The notes under the pieces were generated by a model. That model did no database searches. It had not been told where the DNA came from and worked only from the letters and a program-made list of their open reading frames with translations. The translations under genes and the position numbers were made by a program. A DNA stretch of 64,000 bases from QAMH01 sp900556425 (GTDB taxonomy: Bacteria; Actinomycetota; Coriobacteriia; Coriobacteriales; QAMH01), in contig CABRZR010000003.1 in NCBI GenBank assembly GCA_902475535.1, forward strand, positions 1 through 64,000. Direction: 5' to 3'. Positions 52,528-62,029 of this stretch are shown one piece after another; positions within the stretch are counted from its first letter, which is position 1, and each line of letters begins with the position of its first letter.

Positions 52528-53886
52528 CTATGCCCGCGTCCTCAGGGAAACGCACTCCTTGAACACCTGTCCGCGATGCTCGAACGAGTCGAACTCGTCG
52601 AAGGAGGCGCATGCAGGCGAGAGCACGATCGCGTCACCGGGCTGCGCGACCTCGCAGGCGCAATCGAGCGCCTGCCTCATGCCCGTCTCGAGATACGAAT
52701 CGACGGGACTATCCGCGAAGGCCTCATGGAAACGCTCGCCCGCCTCGCCATATACGACGACAGCGCGGCAAACGTCCGCACAAGCCTCGACAAGTTCGTC
52801 AAGCGCGGTCATTTTGTCCCTGCCGCCAAGCAGCAGCACGATCTTGCGATCGGGGAAAGCCGTGAGCGCCTTGAGGGTGGCATCGACGTTGGTCGCCTTC
52901 GAGTCGTTGAAGAAGTCGATGCCATCAATGCTGCCACAGGGTTCAAGACGGTGCTCGAGCGGCTTGAAGCTCTTGAGACCCTCCCGGACACATGCGAACT
53001 CGCAACCACAGGCGAGAGCGGCACTTGCAGCACAGAGGGCATTCTCGACATTGTGAGCACCCTGGATGCCAAGCTCCCGAGTCGAGACGAGCTCATGGCT
53101 CTGGCCGGACTCATCCTGGTAGACGAGCATGTTCTCAGCATCCTCGAACGCGCACGTCGAATCGAGCTGCATGCCCACGGTTACGAGCCTGACGCCCCGT
53201 CCCTCTAACAGCGTCTGCAGTTCGGGATAGGCATCGAGCACGCTTGCGCCGACGATAGCCGTCGAACCTGCCTCCATGTTCTCGAAGACCTTGAACTTTG
53301 CCTGCGCATAGGCATCGAAGCTGCCATGCCAGGAGATGTGATCGGGCGTGATGTTGAGCAGAATGGCAACCTGCGGGGCAAAACCGACGGTCGATGCCAG
53401 CTGGTAGGACGACATCTCGGCAACGAGAACCTCATCCTCGCCACGATGCTCGACGGCGCCAATGCAGGTCATCCCGATATTGCCGCAGGCGTAGGCGGAT
53501 TTGCCACAGCAATTGAGCAGGTGCGTCACGAACGAAGTCGTCGTGGTCTTGCCATTCGTTCCCGTCACGGCAATCCATGACTGGGGCGAGAGACGCCAGG
53601 CATATTCCGGCTCGCTGATGATCTCCTTGCTTGCGCGCTTGGCGCTCGCATAGAAGCTCCCGCTTTGCGGAATACCGGGCGACACGACGCAGATATCGAA
53701 GCTGCCCTCGATATCCTCGACATCGAAGATGACGGGGACTCCCGCCTCCTCGAACTCGCGCGCGGCAGCCCTTGTCGCATCATTTGCGGTGCCAGCGTAA
53801 ATGGTAAGCTCCTCGCCAGCGCCAAGCGCGTGCCGTGCGGAGGCAACGCCACTTTTCCCGAGACCAAGTACGAGCATGGAAGCCAT
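52528..53886 (-). CDS. murD: UDP-MurNAc-L-Ala--D-Glu ligase
   Basis: 452 residues from the ATG at 53886 (GGAGGT 6 nt upstream). N-terminal MLVLGLGKSGVASARHAL, ATP loop VTGTNGKTTTTSFV, SSYQLAST, NITPDHISWHGS and the C-terminal FNDSKATNVDATLKAL. It adds D-glutamate to the stem peptide. It follows mraY by 13 nt. Confidence 0.97.
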   Translation of the reverse strand: MASMLVLGLGKSGVASARHALGAGEELTIYAGTANDATRAAAREFEEAGVPVIFDVEDIEGSFDICVVSPGIPQSGSFYASAKRASKEIISEPEYAWRLSPQSWIAVTGTNGKTTTTSFVTHLLNCCGKSAYACGNIGMTCIGAVEHRGEDEVLVAEMSSYQLASTVGFAPQVAILLNITPDHISWHGSFDAYAQAKFKVFENMEAGSTAIVGASVLDAYPELQTLLEGRGVRLVTVGMQLDSTCAFEDAENMLVYQDESGQSHELVSTRELGIQGAHNVENALCAASAALACGCEFACVREGLKSFKPLEHRLEPCGSIDGIDFFNDSKATNVDATLKALTAFPDRKIVLLLGGRDKMTALDELVEACADVCRAVVVYGEAGERFHEAFADSPVDSYLETGMRQALDCACEVAQPGDAIVLSPACASFDEFDSFEHRGQVFKECVSLRTRA

Positions 53887-53899
53887 GGCAGCACCTCCC

Positions 53900-54937
53900 C
53901 TACATTGACCCGATGAAGTAGACGGCGAAGCCCACCCCCGCACAAAGGCCGGTGACGATCCAGAACCTGATGACCACCTTGGTCTCGGACCAGCCCTTTT
54001 TCTCGAAGTGATGATGCAGCGGTGCCATGAGGAAGACGCGCTTGCGCGTACGCTTGAAGTACAGCACCTGGATCATGACCGAGAGCGCCTCGACGACAAA
54101 GAGACCGCCGATGATGATGCTGAAGAGCTCGGTCTTGGTGATGACCGCAATGGCGGCAAATGCCGTGCCGAGCGCAAGCGAGCCCGTATCTCCCATGAAT
54201 ATGCTCGCGGGATAGCAGTTGAACCAGAGGAAGCCGACGCAGGCACCGGCAGCAGCCGTCGCGAACACCGCGACGTCAAGCTGGCCCGTGCGAAACGCGA
54301 TGGCCGCCATGATGAGCATGACAATCATGATGGCGCCGCCGGCAAGGCCGTCAAGACCATCGGTGAGATTCACGGCATTGGCCATACCGGCCATGAGCAG
54401 GAAGACGAAAATGACGTAGAGCCAGGGAATCTCGAAGCCATCCCCGAAGGGAAGAACGGTCGTGAGAACACCCAGGTCGAGCTTGAACTGCGTGAAGGGG
54501 ATGGTCACGCACGGCTCGATGCCCAGGTAGTTGACTGCGATAAGGCAAAAGCTCACGGATATGAGCGTGAGCGCAACCATCTTCTGGTAGGGAAGCAGTC
54601 CGAGCGAGCGCTCCTTGGCGACCTTGGAGATATCGTCGATAAATCCCAGCAAACCCGTAAGCAGCGTTGCCGCCAGGATGAGCAGCAGCGGCGGATCGGG
54701 CGTGCCCACGAGGAAGATCGAGGCGGTCATCATGAGCAGGATGACGATACCGCCCATGGTGGGCGTACCCTGCTTGACGAGATGACCCTGCGGGCCGTCT
54801 GCGCGCACCTGCTGGCCAATCTGGCGCACCTTGAGAAGCTTGATAAAGAAGGGCATGACGATCATGGTCAATGCCATCGAGAAAATGAAGGCAAGGAAGA
54901 CCTGATACGTCGGATATTGGCTAAAAACGCTGATCAT
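53900..54937 (-). CDS. mraY: Phospho-MurNAc-pentapeptide translocase MraY
   Basis: 345 residues, about ten transmembrane helices. Signatures: QGTPTMGGIVILLM, DDISKVAKERSLGL, NAVNLTDGLDGLAGG, MGDTGSLALG and APLHHHFEKKGWSE. It makes lipid I at the membrane. Its ATG overlaps the murF stop (ATGA). Confidence 0.98.
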   Translation of the reverse strand: MISVFSQYPTYQVFLAFIFSMALTMIVMPFFIKLLKVRQIGQQVRADGPQGHLVKQGTPTMGGIVILLMMTASIFLVGTPDPPLLLILAATLLTGLLGFIDDISKVAKERSLGLLPYQKMVALTLISVSFCLIAVNYLGIEPCVTIPFTQFKLDLGVLTTVLPFGDGFEIPWLYVIFVFLLMAGMANAVNLTDGLDGLAGGAIMIVMLIMAAIAFRTGQLDVAVFATAAAGACVGFLWFNCYPASIFMGDTGSLALGTAFAAIAVITKTELFSIIIGGLFVVEALSVMIQVLYFKRTRKRVFLMAPLHHHFEKKGWSETKVVIRFWIVTGLCAGVGFAVYFIGSM

Positions 54938-56355
54938 CGTTGCATTATCCCCTTGACTATGCGCTCCAACTCCATGAAACGCGATGCCTTAACCAGAACA
55001 AGGTCGCCCTCCTGGACGTTTTTTTCGAGAAACGCGATCGCCTCGTCAACGCCCGTGAAGCTCTTGACACGAGCGGCATCCATGTCCGCCGCGAGCGCGC
55101 CTGCCTTGATGCCGACACTGAGCGTTCCAATGCACACGAGCATATCAAGGTCTGCCTGTGCTGCAAAGGTTCCCACGTCAACATGCAGCTGATACTCATC
55201 CGAGCCGAGCTCGCCCATATCGCCCAAGACCGCGATGCGCCTTCCATCCCCCTCGAGGGTCATGAGCGTGCTGATCGATGCGCGCATCGAATCCGGATTG
55301 GCGTTGTACGCATCGTTGAGGACGGTCACGCCGTCAGGCGTATGCTCGATTTCCATGCGCATCCCGCTTGCCTTTGCCTCGGCAAGACCTCGTGCGATGT
55401 CATCGGGAGCTATGCCCATGTTGATGCCAGCCGCATAGGCTGCAAGCGCGTTGAGAACGTTGTGCCTGCCCGGCATGCCAAGCGTGACGGGCACCGGTGC
55501 GGCATCGCCCGTGACGATCTCGAAGCTCGCGCAGGCCTCGGCATCGTAGCTGACATTCTGCGCATGCGTCTCGGCCTCGGGAGAGAATCCGTAGCTATGC
55601 ACGGTCACGCCACGTTCCGCGAGATGCGCGAAGCTCTCGAGCAGGGGCGTGTATTCATTGTCGGCGTTGAGGACCGCATATCCCGTGTCCGGTAGAGCCG
55701 AGAGCAGCTCCGATTTGGCATGCGCGATGTTCTCGCGGCTACCGAGCAACTCCATATGGCTCACGCCGACGTTCGTCACGACGGCGATGCTCGGCTTGAC
55801 GAAGGTGCAGAGATGCTCGATCTGATGCATGCCGCGCATGCCGAGCTCGACGATGAGCACTTCGGTGTCCTCATCGGCCGCAAGTATCGTCGCCGGTACG
55901 CCAATCTCGTTATTCTGGTTGCCTTGCGTTGCGGTAGTCTTGAACCGCTGAGAGAACACGGAGCTCAGGAGATCCTTCGTCGAGGTCTTGCCCGTAGAGC
56001 CCGTCACGCCAATGACGATGGCATGCAGTCTGTCGCGCCAGGACCCGGCGATTTTCTCGAGTGCCTCGACGCCATCATCGACGATGATCATGGGGCAGGC
56101 GAACTCACCGGCAACGGCGATGACGTTCTCGGTGGGCATGCGCGTGCAGATGACGGCGCCCGCTCCGCGCTGGATCGCCGCACGCACGTAATCGTTGCCA
56201 TCGACGCGCATGCCGGGCATGGCGAGGAAGATGTTATCGGGCATGATGGTGCGCGAATCCCAGGTCAGTCCCGAGACGATGCGACGCAACGCGGTCTCGT
56301 CACCGATATACTCGCCGCCCGTGACCTTGGCAATGTCGGAAACAGAAATATCCAT
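54934..56355 (-). CDS. murF: UDP-MurNAc-tripeptide--D-Ala-D-Ala ligase
   Basis: 473 residues from the ATG at 56355, 2 nt after the murE stop with GGAG at 8 nt. ATP loop VTGSTGKTSTKDLL, NQNNEIGVP, ELGMRGMHQIEHL, TNVGVSHMELLGS and LNDAYNANPDSMRA. It adds D-Ala-D-Ala to finish the UDP-MurNAc-pentapeptide. Confidence 0.97.
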   Translation of the reverse strand: MDISVSDIAKVTGGEYIGDETALRRIVSGLTWDSRTIMPDNIFLAMPGMRVDGNDYVRAAIQRGAGAVICTRMPTENVIAVAGEFACPMIIVDDGVEALEKIAGSWRDRLHAIVIGVTGSTGKTSTKDLLSSVFSQRFKTTATQGNQNNEIGVPATILAADEDTEVLIVELGMRGMHQIEHLCTFVKPSIAVVTNVGVSHMELLGSRENIAHAKSELLSALPDTGYAVLNADNEYTPLLESFAHLAERGVTVHSYGFSPEAETHAQNVSYDAEACASFEIVTGDAAPVPVTLGMPGRHNVLNALAAYAAGINMGIAPDDIARGLAEAKASGMRMEIEHTPDGVTVLNDAYNANPDSMRASISTLMTLEGDGRRIAVLGDMGELGSDEYQLHVDVGTFAAQADLDMLVCIGTLSVGIKAGALAADMDAARVKSFTGVDEAIAFLEKNVQEGDLVLVKASRFMELERIVKGIMQR

Positions 56356-56357
56356 TG

Positions 56358-57845
56358 CTATGACTCCAACTCCTCTATTGCCGCAGCGGCGACCTCGCGG
56401 TCGTCGAAGTGGTGTTTGACATCTCCGATAATCTGATAATCCTCGTGACCCTTGCCGGCAATGAGGACGACATCGCCCTCGCGCGCCTGCTCGATGGCAA
56501 AGCATATGGCCTCGGCACGGTCCGGTATGACGGTGTAGCGCTCCTCGCAATCCTGCATGCCCGCGACGATCTGCTCGATGATTGCATCGGGGTCTTCCGT
56601 ACGCGGATTGTCGCTCGTCACGATGGCGAAATCGGCTGCGAGTGCGGCGGCGCCCATCTTGGGACGCTTGCCATGATCCCGATCACCGCCACAACCGAAA
56701 ACGCAGAATATGCGGCCTTGTGTGACGGCCCGCACCGCATCAATGGCCTTCGCGACCGAATCGGGCGTATGTGCGTAATCTACGAGGACGCCAAAAGGCG
56801 CATGCGTTCCCTTGGCACCCGTGACGCGTTCGAGACGCCCGGGGACCTGGGGCGCAGATTCGAGACCGGAGACGATGACCTCGTTGGTGAGACCGAGCGC
56901 CATGCCGATGCCGAAGGCGATAAGCGCGTTCTCGACATTGAAACGGCCGACGAGCGGCAGCGTCAGATGCAGCCACTCCCCCGCAGCCTCCACGTCGATG
57001 CGCGTCTCGCGGGCATCAAAGCGCGCTTCGACGAGACGCACCTCGCAATCGGCATCGGAGCCGACGCGATACAGCACATGGCCCGCATCGCTGCAGAGCT
57101 GCGCCATGCGCTTGCCCGCATCCGAATCCGTGCAGATGACGCATGCATCGGGCTCATACTCGGTGAAGAGACGCGCCTTCGCCGCGAAGTACTCCTCCAT
57201 CGTCTTGTGGTAGTCAAGATGATCCTGCGTGAGATTGCTGAACGCAGCCACGCTAAAATGCGTTCCCCTGGCGCGCCCGAGATCGAGTGCATGGCTCGAA
57301 ACCTCGCATGCGCAGGCGTCGACATGCGCATCGACCATCCGGGCAAGGAGCTCCTGGAAGTCACGTGATTCCGGCGTGGTGTGCGCGGAAGGGTAGACTT
57401 CGTCGGCAACGTGACACTCGACCGTGCCGATGAGGCCGGCGCGCATGCCGGCATGCCTCAGGAGATGCTCGACGAGAAAGCAGGTGGTCGTCTTGCCGTT
57501 CGTGCCCGTGATGCCAACGACGTCGAGTTTGCGTGATGGGCTATCGTAGAAGTTCGCCGAGCAGAGCGCCAAGGCAGCGCGCGCATCTTCAACGAGAAAC
57601 TGCGGCGCATCAAGCTCGAGTTCACGCTCGACCACAAGACCAACGGCACCATGCTCGAGCGCATCGGCAGCAAAATCGTGTCCGTCGACGACGGTACCGG
57701 GAACGCAGAAGAAAAGCGCGCCCGGCTTGACATCACGCGAGGAGAACTCGAGAGCGCTCACCTCGTACGGGCCATCCTCGCAGTGCAGCGCCTCATGGGC
57801 CACACCCGCGAACAACGATTCTATGTTACATGCGTTCCGTATCAT
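56358..57845 (-). CDS. murE: UDP-MurNAc-dipeptide--meso-DAP ligase
   Basis: 495 residues from the ATG at 57845 (AAGAGG just upstream). The frame is open further upstream, but that region is ftsI in another frame and shows no MurE features. ATP loop GITGTNGKTTTC (114-121), HTTPESRDFQELL, EVSSHALDLGR and the specificity motif SDNPRTEDP (DNPR 402-405). DNPR marks enzymes adding meso-diaminopimelate rather than lysine, so the wall is predicted to be of DAP type. Confidence 0.97.
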   Translation of the reverse strand: MIRNACNIESLFAGVAHEALHCEDGPYEVSALEFSSRDVKPGALFFCVPGTVVDGHDFAADALEHGAVGLVVERELELDAPQFLVEDARAALALCSANFYDSPSRKLDVVGITGTNGKTTTCFLVEHLLRHAGMRAGLIGTVECHVADEVYPSAHTTPESRDFQELLARMVDAHVDACACEVSSHALDLGRARGTHFSVAAFSNLTQDHLDYHKTMEEYFAAKARLFTEYEPDACVICTDSDAGKRMAQLCSDAGHVLYRVGSDADCEVRLVEARFDARETRIDVEAAGEWLHLTLPLVGRFNVENALIAFGIGMALGLTNEVIVSGLESAPQVPGRLERVTGAKGTHAPFGVLVDYAHTPDSVAKAIDAVRAVTQGRIFCVFGCGGDRDHGKRPKMGAAALAADFAIVTSDNPRTEDPDAIIEQIVAGMQDCEERYTVIPDRAEAICFAIEQAREGDVVLIAGKGHEDYQIIGDVKHHFDDREVAAAAIEELES

Positions 57846-57862
57846 TGCCTCTTCGCTCTTCC

Positions 57863-59698
57863 CTACTTGCTCTGCGCGTCTATCTGGTAGCGCTTCGTTG
57901 CGTATGTCATGATCTCGGAAAAGACCGGGCCACACAGGCCGCCGGCGCCAAGATTCGTATGAGGCCTGTTTACCGTCACGAGACAGATGAGGTCGCTCGA
58001 GGAACCGTAGAGCCAGCCGCAAAATGACATGACGTATGCATTTTCCTCGTAGCCGCCGTAGACACTTGCAATCTCGGCCGTGCCCGTCTTGCCCGTGACG
58101 GTAAAGCCATCGACGGCGGCTTCCTCGCCCGTTCCCTCGGTCACGACGGAGGTGAGCATCTCGCTTACTTCCTTGCACACGCCCGCATCGGCCACGGTCT
58201 CGCGCTTCGTCAGGTCCTGCATGAGACGTTGCGCGGTCTCCGCGTCATTGGGAACATCGGTGAGGAAGTGCGGGGTCACGAGCGTACCGCCCTGCTCCAG
58301 GACGCCGTAAGCGCGTACGAGCTGCAGCGGCGTCACGGTGAGGCCCTGCCCAAACGTAACCGTCGCACTCTGCACGCCATCCCAGTCCTTGCTCTCCTCG
58401 AGCTGGCCGGCCGTATCGCCGGGGAAGTCGCACCCGGTCTTCGTGCCAAACCCGAAGGCATGGTAGCTGTCATAGAGCTGTGCGAGATCAACCTCGCGCG
58501 AGACGAGCGTCGTGCCCGTGTTCGAGGAATCGGCCAGAATCTTGCGCAAGGTCATGTCCTCGAAGGGATGATCGTGCGAATCGGTGATAACGGTATCGTA
58601 GACCTCAAGGGCATACGGAACCTTGTAGGTCGTGTTCTCGTCGATGTTAGCGTTATTGGCAAGCACCGAGTATGCCGTGAACGCCTTGAAGGTCGATCCC
58701 GGCTCGTAGATGTCGGTCACGGAGGCAAGCTTGCCCACCTCGAGCTTGTAGTCGCACAACTCGTCGAATGGATTTACCTCGCTCGGCTGACCCGATGCCG
58801 CTATCGCCGCCGCTTCCTTCTCGGCCGCCTCGTACTCGGCATTGCGCTCCTCGTCGCTCTTCTTCACGTACGAACAGGCCGAATAAATCTCGCCCGTGGC
58901 CGCATCCATCACGGTAATGCTGCCACCTTGCGCCTCCGTGTCTATGACCGTCGCCAGAAGCCGCTCTTCGCAGAGCTTCTGCAGGTTGATGTCGATACTT
59001 GTCACGATATCCGTGCCATCGACCGTCTCGACACGGGAGGTCTCGCCGTTGGTGATGGGAATGTCGTTCATGCCTCGCTCGAAGACGATGCTGCCATCCA
59101 CGCCCTTGAGCAACTCGTCGTACTCGAGCTCGAGGCCGGAAATGCCCTTGCCATCGATGTCGACCACTCCGACGACCTGACTGCCCACGTCCCCGTTGGG
59201 ATACACGCGTTTCGTATCATCGAGATAGTGAATGCCCTTGAGCTTCTCATCGCTCAGACGATTCTTGAGGGCTTCGGCAGACACGGTATCCGCCTTGCGC
59301 TGGATGTAGGCGAACGAAAGATCGGGCTGGTCGATGATCTTGAGATAGTCCTCTTTGGTCTTGCCGCTATCCTGTCCCAGGACCTCGGCGAGCACGGTGG
59401 CGAGACGATCGGGATTCGTGACCTCCTGAGGATTCACGTAGATGGTGGTCGCATCGACATTGGATGCGATGACCTCTCCGTTGCGGTCGTAGACGGTGCC
59501 ACGTCGCGCAGAGAGGCTTACCTCGGTCGTATGGGAAGATTGCGCCATACGAGCGTACGCCGGGCCGCGGATGACCTGGATGTAAATGAGGTTCGCGATG
59601 ATGGCGACGAGAAATACCGCAAATAGCACGAGGATGATCCAGTCCCTGGACCATCGCTCCGGCATCACGTTGCGTGCTCTGTCTTGACTATGCCTCAT
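57863..59698 (-). CDS. ftsI: Septal transpeptidase FtsI (class B PBP)
   Basis: 611 residues: a short cytoplasmic N-terminus, one transmembrane helix (WIILVLFAVFLVAIIANLIY), the PBP dimerisation domain (ARRGTVYDRNGEVIASNVDA) and the transpeptidase domain with active serine in YEPGSTFKAF (SxxK), SSNTGT (SxN) and TGKTGTAE (KTG). No PASTA domains follow. It crosslinks septal peptidoglycan with FtsW. Positioned after the ftsL-like gene, 9 nt away. Confidence 0.97.
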   Translation of the reverse strand: MRHSQDRARNVMPERWSRDWIILVLFAVFLVAIIANLIYIQVIRGPAYARMAQSSHTTEVSLSARRGTVYDRNGEVIASNVDATTIYVNPQEVTNPDRLATVLAEVLGQDSGKTKEDYLKIIDQPDLSFAYIQRKADTVSAEALKNRLSDEKLKGIHYLDDTKRVYPNGDVGSQVVGVVDIDGKGISGLELEYDELLKGVDGSIVFERGMNDIPITNGETSRVETVDGTDIVTSIDINLQKLCEERLLATVIDTEAQGGSITVMDAATGEIYSACSYVKKSDEERNAEYEAAEKEAAAIAASGQPSEVNPFDELCDYKLEVGKLASVTDIYEPGSTFKAFTAYSVLANNANIDENTTYKVPYALEVYDTVITDSHDHPFEDMTLRKILADSSNTGTTLVSREVDLAQLYDSYHAFGFGTKTGCDFPGDTAGQLEESKDWDGVQSATVTFGQGLTVTPLQLVRAYGVLEQGGTLVTPHFLTDVPNDAETAQRLMQDLTKRETVADAGVCKEVSEMLTSVVTEGTGEEAAVDGFTVTGKTGTAEIASVYGGYEENAYVMSFCGWLYGSSSDLICLVTVNRPHTNLGAGGLCGPVFSEIMTYATKRYQIDAQSK

Positions 59699-59707
59699 AC
59701 AAAGAAC

Positions 59708-60217
59708 CTACCCCGTGCTTGCGGCAATGTAGTCTTCGACGTTTTGGAGCGTGCCCGTAAGCGATATTGATCCGTCCGCATTCAAAACGACCTTGCCGGG
59801 AATGACGACTTTCAGATACTTGACGGTAGGTGGCGCGATCATGCCGATCTTGCTTGCCTCTTCCTCGATGCGCGTCGAGCTCGACAGGATGGAATGCTGG
59901 ATCTCAAGCTCGTTGGTCTTGGCCTGGGCACTCGTCAACGTGCTCTCGATCGTGTTGACGTTGTCGAGCATCGCCACTGTCGAGGCAGAGAGCCATACGC
60001 GCACGGAACACAGCACGGCGATGGTGACGATGATAACGAGAGCGAGCTTGAAGGCGAAGGCATGCTCGGGGGAGATGGCCTGCAGCGCGGGATTCGACGT
60101 GCGCTGTCCGGGAATGACATGGACATCGGGACGCGCCTGGCGCTCGGGCGCCAGGTCACGGGCAGCCTGACCGGCAAACCGGGAATAACCGTAGTATTGT
60201 CGAGCAGCCTGCGCCAT
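59708..60217 (-). CDS. ftsL: FtsL-like divisome protein
   Basis: 169 residues: a cytoplasmic N-terminus of about 55 residues with Arg and Gln, one transmembrane helix (FKLALVIIVTIAVLCSVRVW), a short coiled coil (NVNTIESTLTSAQAKTNELE) and a polar tail. Position between rsmH and ftsI and the topology identify it as FtsL; sequence similarity in this family is always low. Confidence 0.82.
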   Translation of the reverse strand: MAQAARQYYGYSRFAGQAARDLAPERQARPDVHVIPGQRTSNPALQAISPEHAFAFKLALVIIVTIAVLCSVRVWLSASTVAMLDNVNTIESTLTSAQAKTNELEIQHSILSSSTRIEEEASKIGMIAPPTVKYLKVVIPGKVVLNADGSISLTGTLQNVEDYIAASTG

Positions 60218-60240
60218 GATAGACGGGCGTCCTTTCTACA

Positions 60241-61191
60241 TTACAGCTTCGTTGCAACCCGTAATCGAGCGCTATGCGCCCGGTTGTTCTCCTCAATTTC
60301 ATCCGCAGCCGGCACAAGCGGCTTACGCGTCTCGACCTTCAATACCGGCTTCTTCCCACACACGCACACCGGAAGCTCCGGAGGACAGGTGCAGGGATTC
60401 TCCATCTGACGGAAACAGTCTTTCACGATGCGGTCTTCAAGCGAGTGATATGAAATGACGGCGATCCTGCCACCTGGGTTGAGCCAGCGTATGGCCGCCT
60501 CAAGCCCGCGAGACAAGACGTCAAGTTCGTGGTTTACCTCTATGCGCAGCGCCTGGAACGTACGTTTGGCGGGATGACCGCCCTTCTTCCGCGCGCTTGC
60601 GGGTATTGCTCGTTTGATGATGTCTACCAGCTGAAAAGTCGAATTGACGGGCTGCTCGCAACGCGCGTCAACAATGAAGCGAGCGATACGGGCAGCCCAC
60701 TTTTCCTCACCGTATTCACGCAGGACCCGAGCGAGATCATCTGCGGTGTAGGAGTTCAGAATCTCTGCTGCGGTTAGAGTATGTGTACTCGGGTCCATGC
60801 GCATATCGAGGGGAGCGTCTTCCCTGTACGAGAAGCCACGCTCAGGAAAATCGAATTGTGGAGAACTCACTCCGAGGTCGAAGAGGACGGCATCGACGCC
60901 TGGTACGCGCGCCACGACGAGCAACTCATCCAAATCGGCGAAGTTTCCCTTGAGCAGAATCGGGTCCGAGTCAAGTCCCGCACTGTCAAGTCGCTTTCTC
61001 GCCGCCTCAAGCGCCATGTCATCCTGGTCGATGCCGATGAGCGTACCATGAGGCGCGATGCTTCTTGCTATCGCTTCGGAGTGTCCCGCTCCGCCGAGTG
61101 TGCAATCGAGCGCTGTGGCTCCATCGTACAATGCGAGTGCATCGATGCACTCATGGAGCAGAACGGGAATGTGCCGGTATTCAGCTGTCAA
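60241..61191 (-). CDS. rsmH: 16S rRNA m4C1402 methyltransferase RsmH (MraW)
   Basis: 316 residues from a TTG at 61191, 10 nt after the mraZ stop, with AGGGACGG upstream; an earlier in-frame start would overlap mraZ by more than 50 nt and lacks conservation. It begins LTAEYRHIPVLLHECIDAL. SAM motif DCTLGGAGHSEAI, DLGVSSPQFDFPERGFSYR, RTFQALRIEVNHEL and the SYHSLEDRIVKDCF block. It methylates the ribosomal P-site. A Cys-rich segment (CTCPPELPVCVCGKKP) near the C-terminus is normal for the family. Confidence 0.96.
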   Translation of the reverse strand: MTAEYRHIPVLLHECIDALALYDGATALDCTLGGAGHSEAIARSIAPHGTLIGIDQDDMALEAARKRLDSAGLDSDPILLKGNFADLDELLVVARVPGVDAVLFDLGVSSPQFDFPERGFSYREDAPLDMRMDPSTHTLTAAEILNSYTADDLARVLREYGEEKWAARIARFIVDARCEQPVNSTFQLVDIIKRAIPASARKKGGHPAKRTFQALRIEVNHELDVLSRGLEAAIRWLNPGGRIAVISYHSLEDRIVKDCFRQMENPCTCPPELPVCVCGKKPVLKVETRKPLVPAADEIEENNRAHSARLRVATKL

Positions 61192-61201
61192 CGTGCCGTC
61201 C

Positions 61202-61642
61202 CTAGTCTTCCAGGAAACTGCCGAACGGATCGATGGAATCCATGTACTCATCAAGGGCCTGGCTATCCCAGATCTCGATATGATCGCCCTCGCCGATGAT
61301 GGTCACGTTTTTGTCGATGCCGACTTTTTCACACTGCTTCGGAGAGAGTTTGACACGCCCAGCGGCATCGACAGCAACCGACTCCGCACTCGAGTTGAGA
61401 TACTTGTGCAAAGCGATGTGCTTCTTGCTGCGCGGGTTATAGCCCCCCTCTTCGCTATCGAAGAACGAATCCATCCACTCGTCGTACGCTTCATCTGAAA
61501 AGACGTACAACGCCTTGCCAAAATCCGCATTGGCGACCGGAACGATCGTCACCTCATCTGGCAGGGCCTTACGGAACTTAGCCGGCAAGGAAACGCGGCC
61601 CTTGTTATCAACGCTATGTTGATATTCACCGCGGAAGCGCAT
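61202..61642 (-). CDS. mraZ: Transcriptional repressor MraZ
   Basis: 146 residues with two AbrB-like SpoVT halves: VDNKGRVSLPAKFRKALPD and VDAAGRVKLSPKQCEKVGI (the DxxGR signatures). MraZ forms a ring and binds spaced GTGGG/TGGG repeats at its own promoter to repress the dcw cluster. Five TGGG boxes occur upstream, two within the promoter. It is the first gene of the cluster. The GAGGG before the ATG is somewhat distant. Confidence 0.97.
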   Translation of the reverse strand: MRFRGEYQHSVDNKGRVSLPAKFRKALPDEVTIVPVANADFGKALYVFSDEAYDEWMDSFFDSEEGGYNPRSKKHIALHKYLNSSAESVAVDAAGRVKLSPKQCEKVGIDKNVTIIGEGDHIEIWDSQALDEYMDSIDPFGSFLED

Positions 61643-61675
61643 CTCGTCACATCCCTCGCCGTCCCGAAAATTTGG

Positions 61676-61720
61676 CGACCCTCCTGGCTATGTTTGATTT
61701 CTACGTTTCTTGGAGGGTCG
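61676..61720 (-). promoter_or_regulatory. Long-loop inverted repeat in the mraZ leader
   Basis: Perfect 9-bp arms CGACCCTCC (61676-61684) and GGAGGGTCG (61712-61720) enclose 27 nt, all within the predicted 5' untranslated leader of the dcw transcript. The arm GGAGGG near the transcription start could shield or regulate translation; function unknown. Confidence 0.55.
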
Positions 61721-61728
61721 CAGCGAGA

Positions 61729-61757
61729 ATAATATCCCATCACATCCCACTTCACAA
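61729..61757 (-). promoter_or_regulatory. Predicted mraZ (dcw) promoter
   Basis: Minus strand TTGTGA (61757-61752), 17-nt spacer, TATTAT (61734-61729); start predicted near 61722. Two TGGG boxes lie inside the spacer, so a bound protein would block polymerase. Confidence 0.7.
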
Positions 61758-61806
61758 CACTATTATGGGCATTTCTCCCCATATGACCCATCTAAATATC
61801 CTCCCA
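61736..61806 (-). promoter_or_regulatory. mraZ: Cluster of five TGGG boxes, probable MraZ operator
   Basis: TGGG on the minus strand at 61736-61739, 61746-61749, 61778-61781, 61787-61790 and 61803-61806. Neighbouring boxes have 10-bp and 9-bp periods (TGGGATGTGATGGGA and TGGGTCATATGGGGA). This matches the repeated GTGGG pattern bound by characterised MraZ proteins. Confidence 0.7.
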
Positions 61807-62029
61807 TTCCCCGGAGATTAGCGAAATCCGCACAAGATGTTGTGTTCGCAATTTTGTCCAATCGCATTTGTGGGCTCTTTGAGGTGTGGGGCATTTCCCC
61901 AAATTTTTTTATGGATTTCGCATGATTTGGGCCAAATACCCACGCGAACGGATTCGCGTGGCATTCTCATCGTTTTTCGAACAGTACAATGGACCCGTAC
62001 ACCGAAAGACTCGACCCGAGGAGCTCGTC

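Larger units (their letters stand above)
61643..62029. other. Divergent regulatory region between mraZ and fbp
   Basis: 387 bp without a gene, clearly AT-richer than surroundings. The mraZ side holds a leader inverted repeat, a promoter and TGGG boxes (listed separately). The fbp side has further GTGGG occurrences on the plus strand (61870-61874, 61886-61890) and a run of seven T (61904-61910 region), but no -35/-10 pair that I would commit to. Confidence 0.6.

Noticed and set aside
57846..58178. N-terminal extension of MurE
   Set aside because: The extra segment is Arg/His-rich antisense-like sequence overlapping ftsI and has no MurE features; the ATG at 57845 gives a normal-length enzyme.
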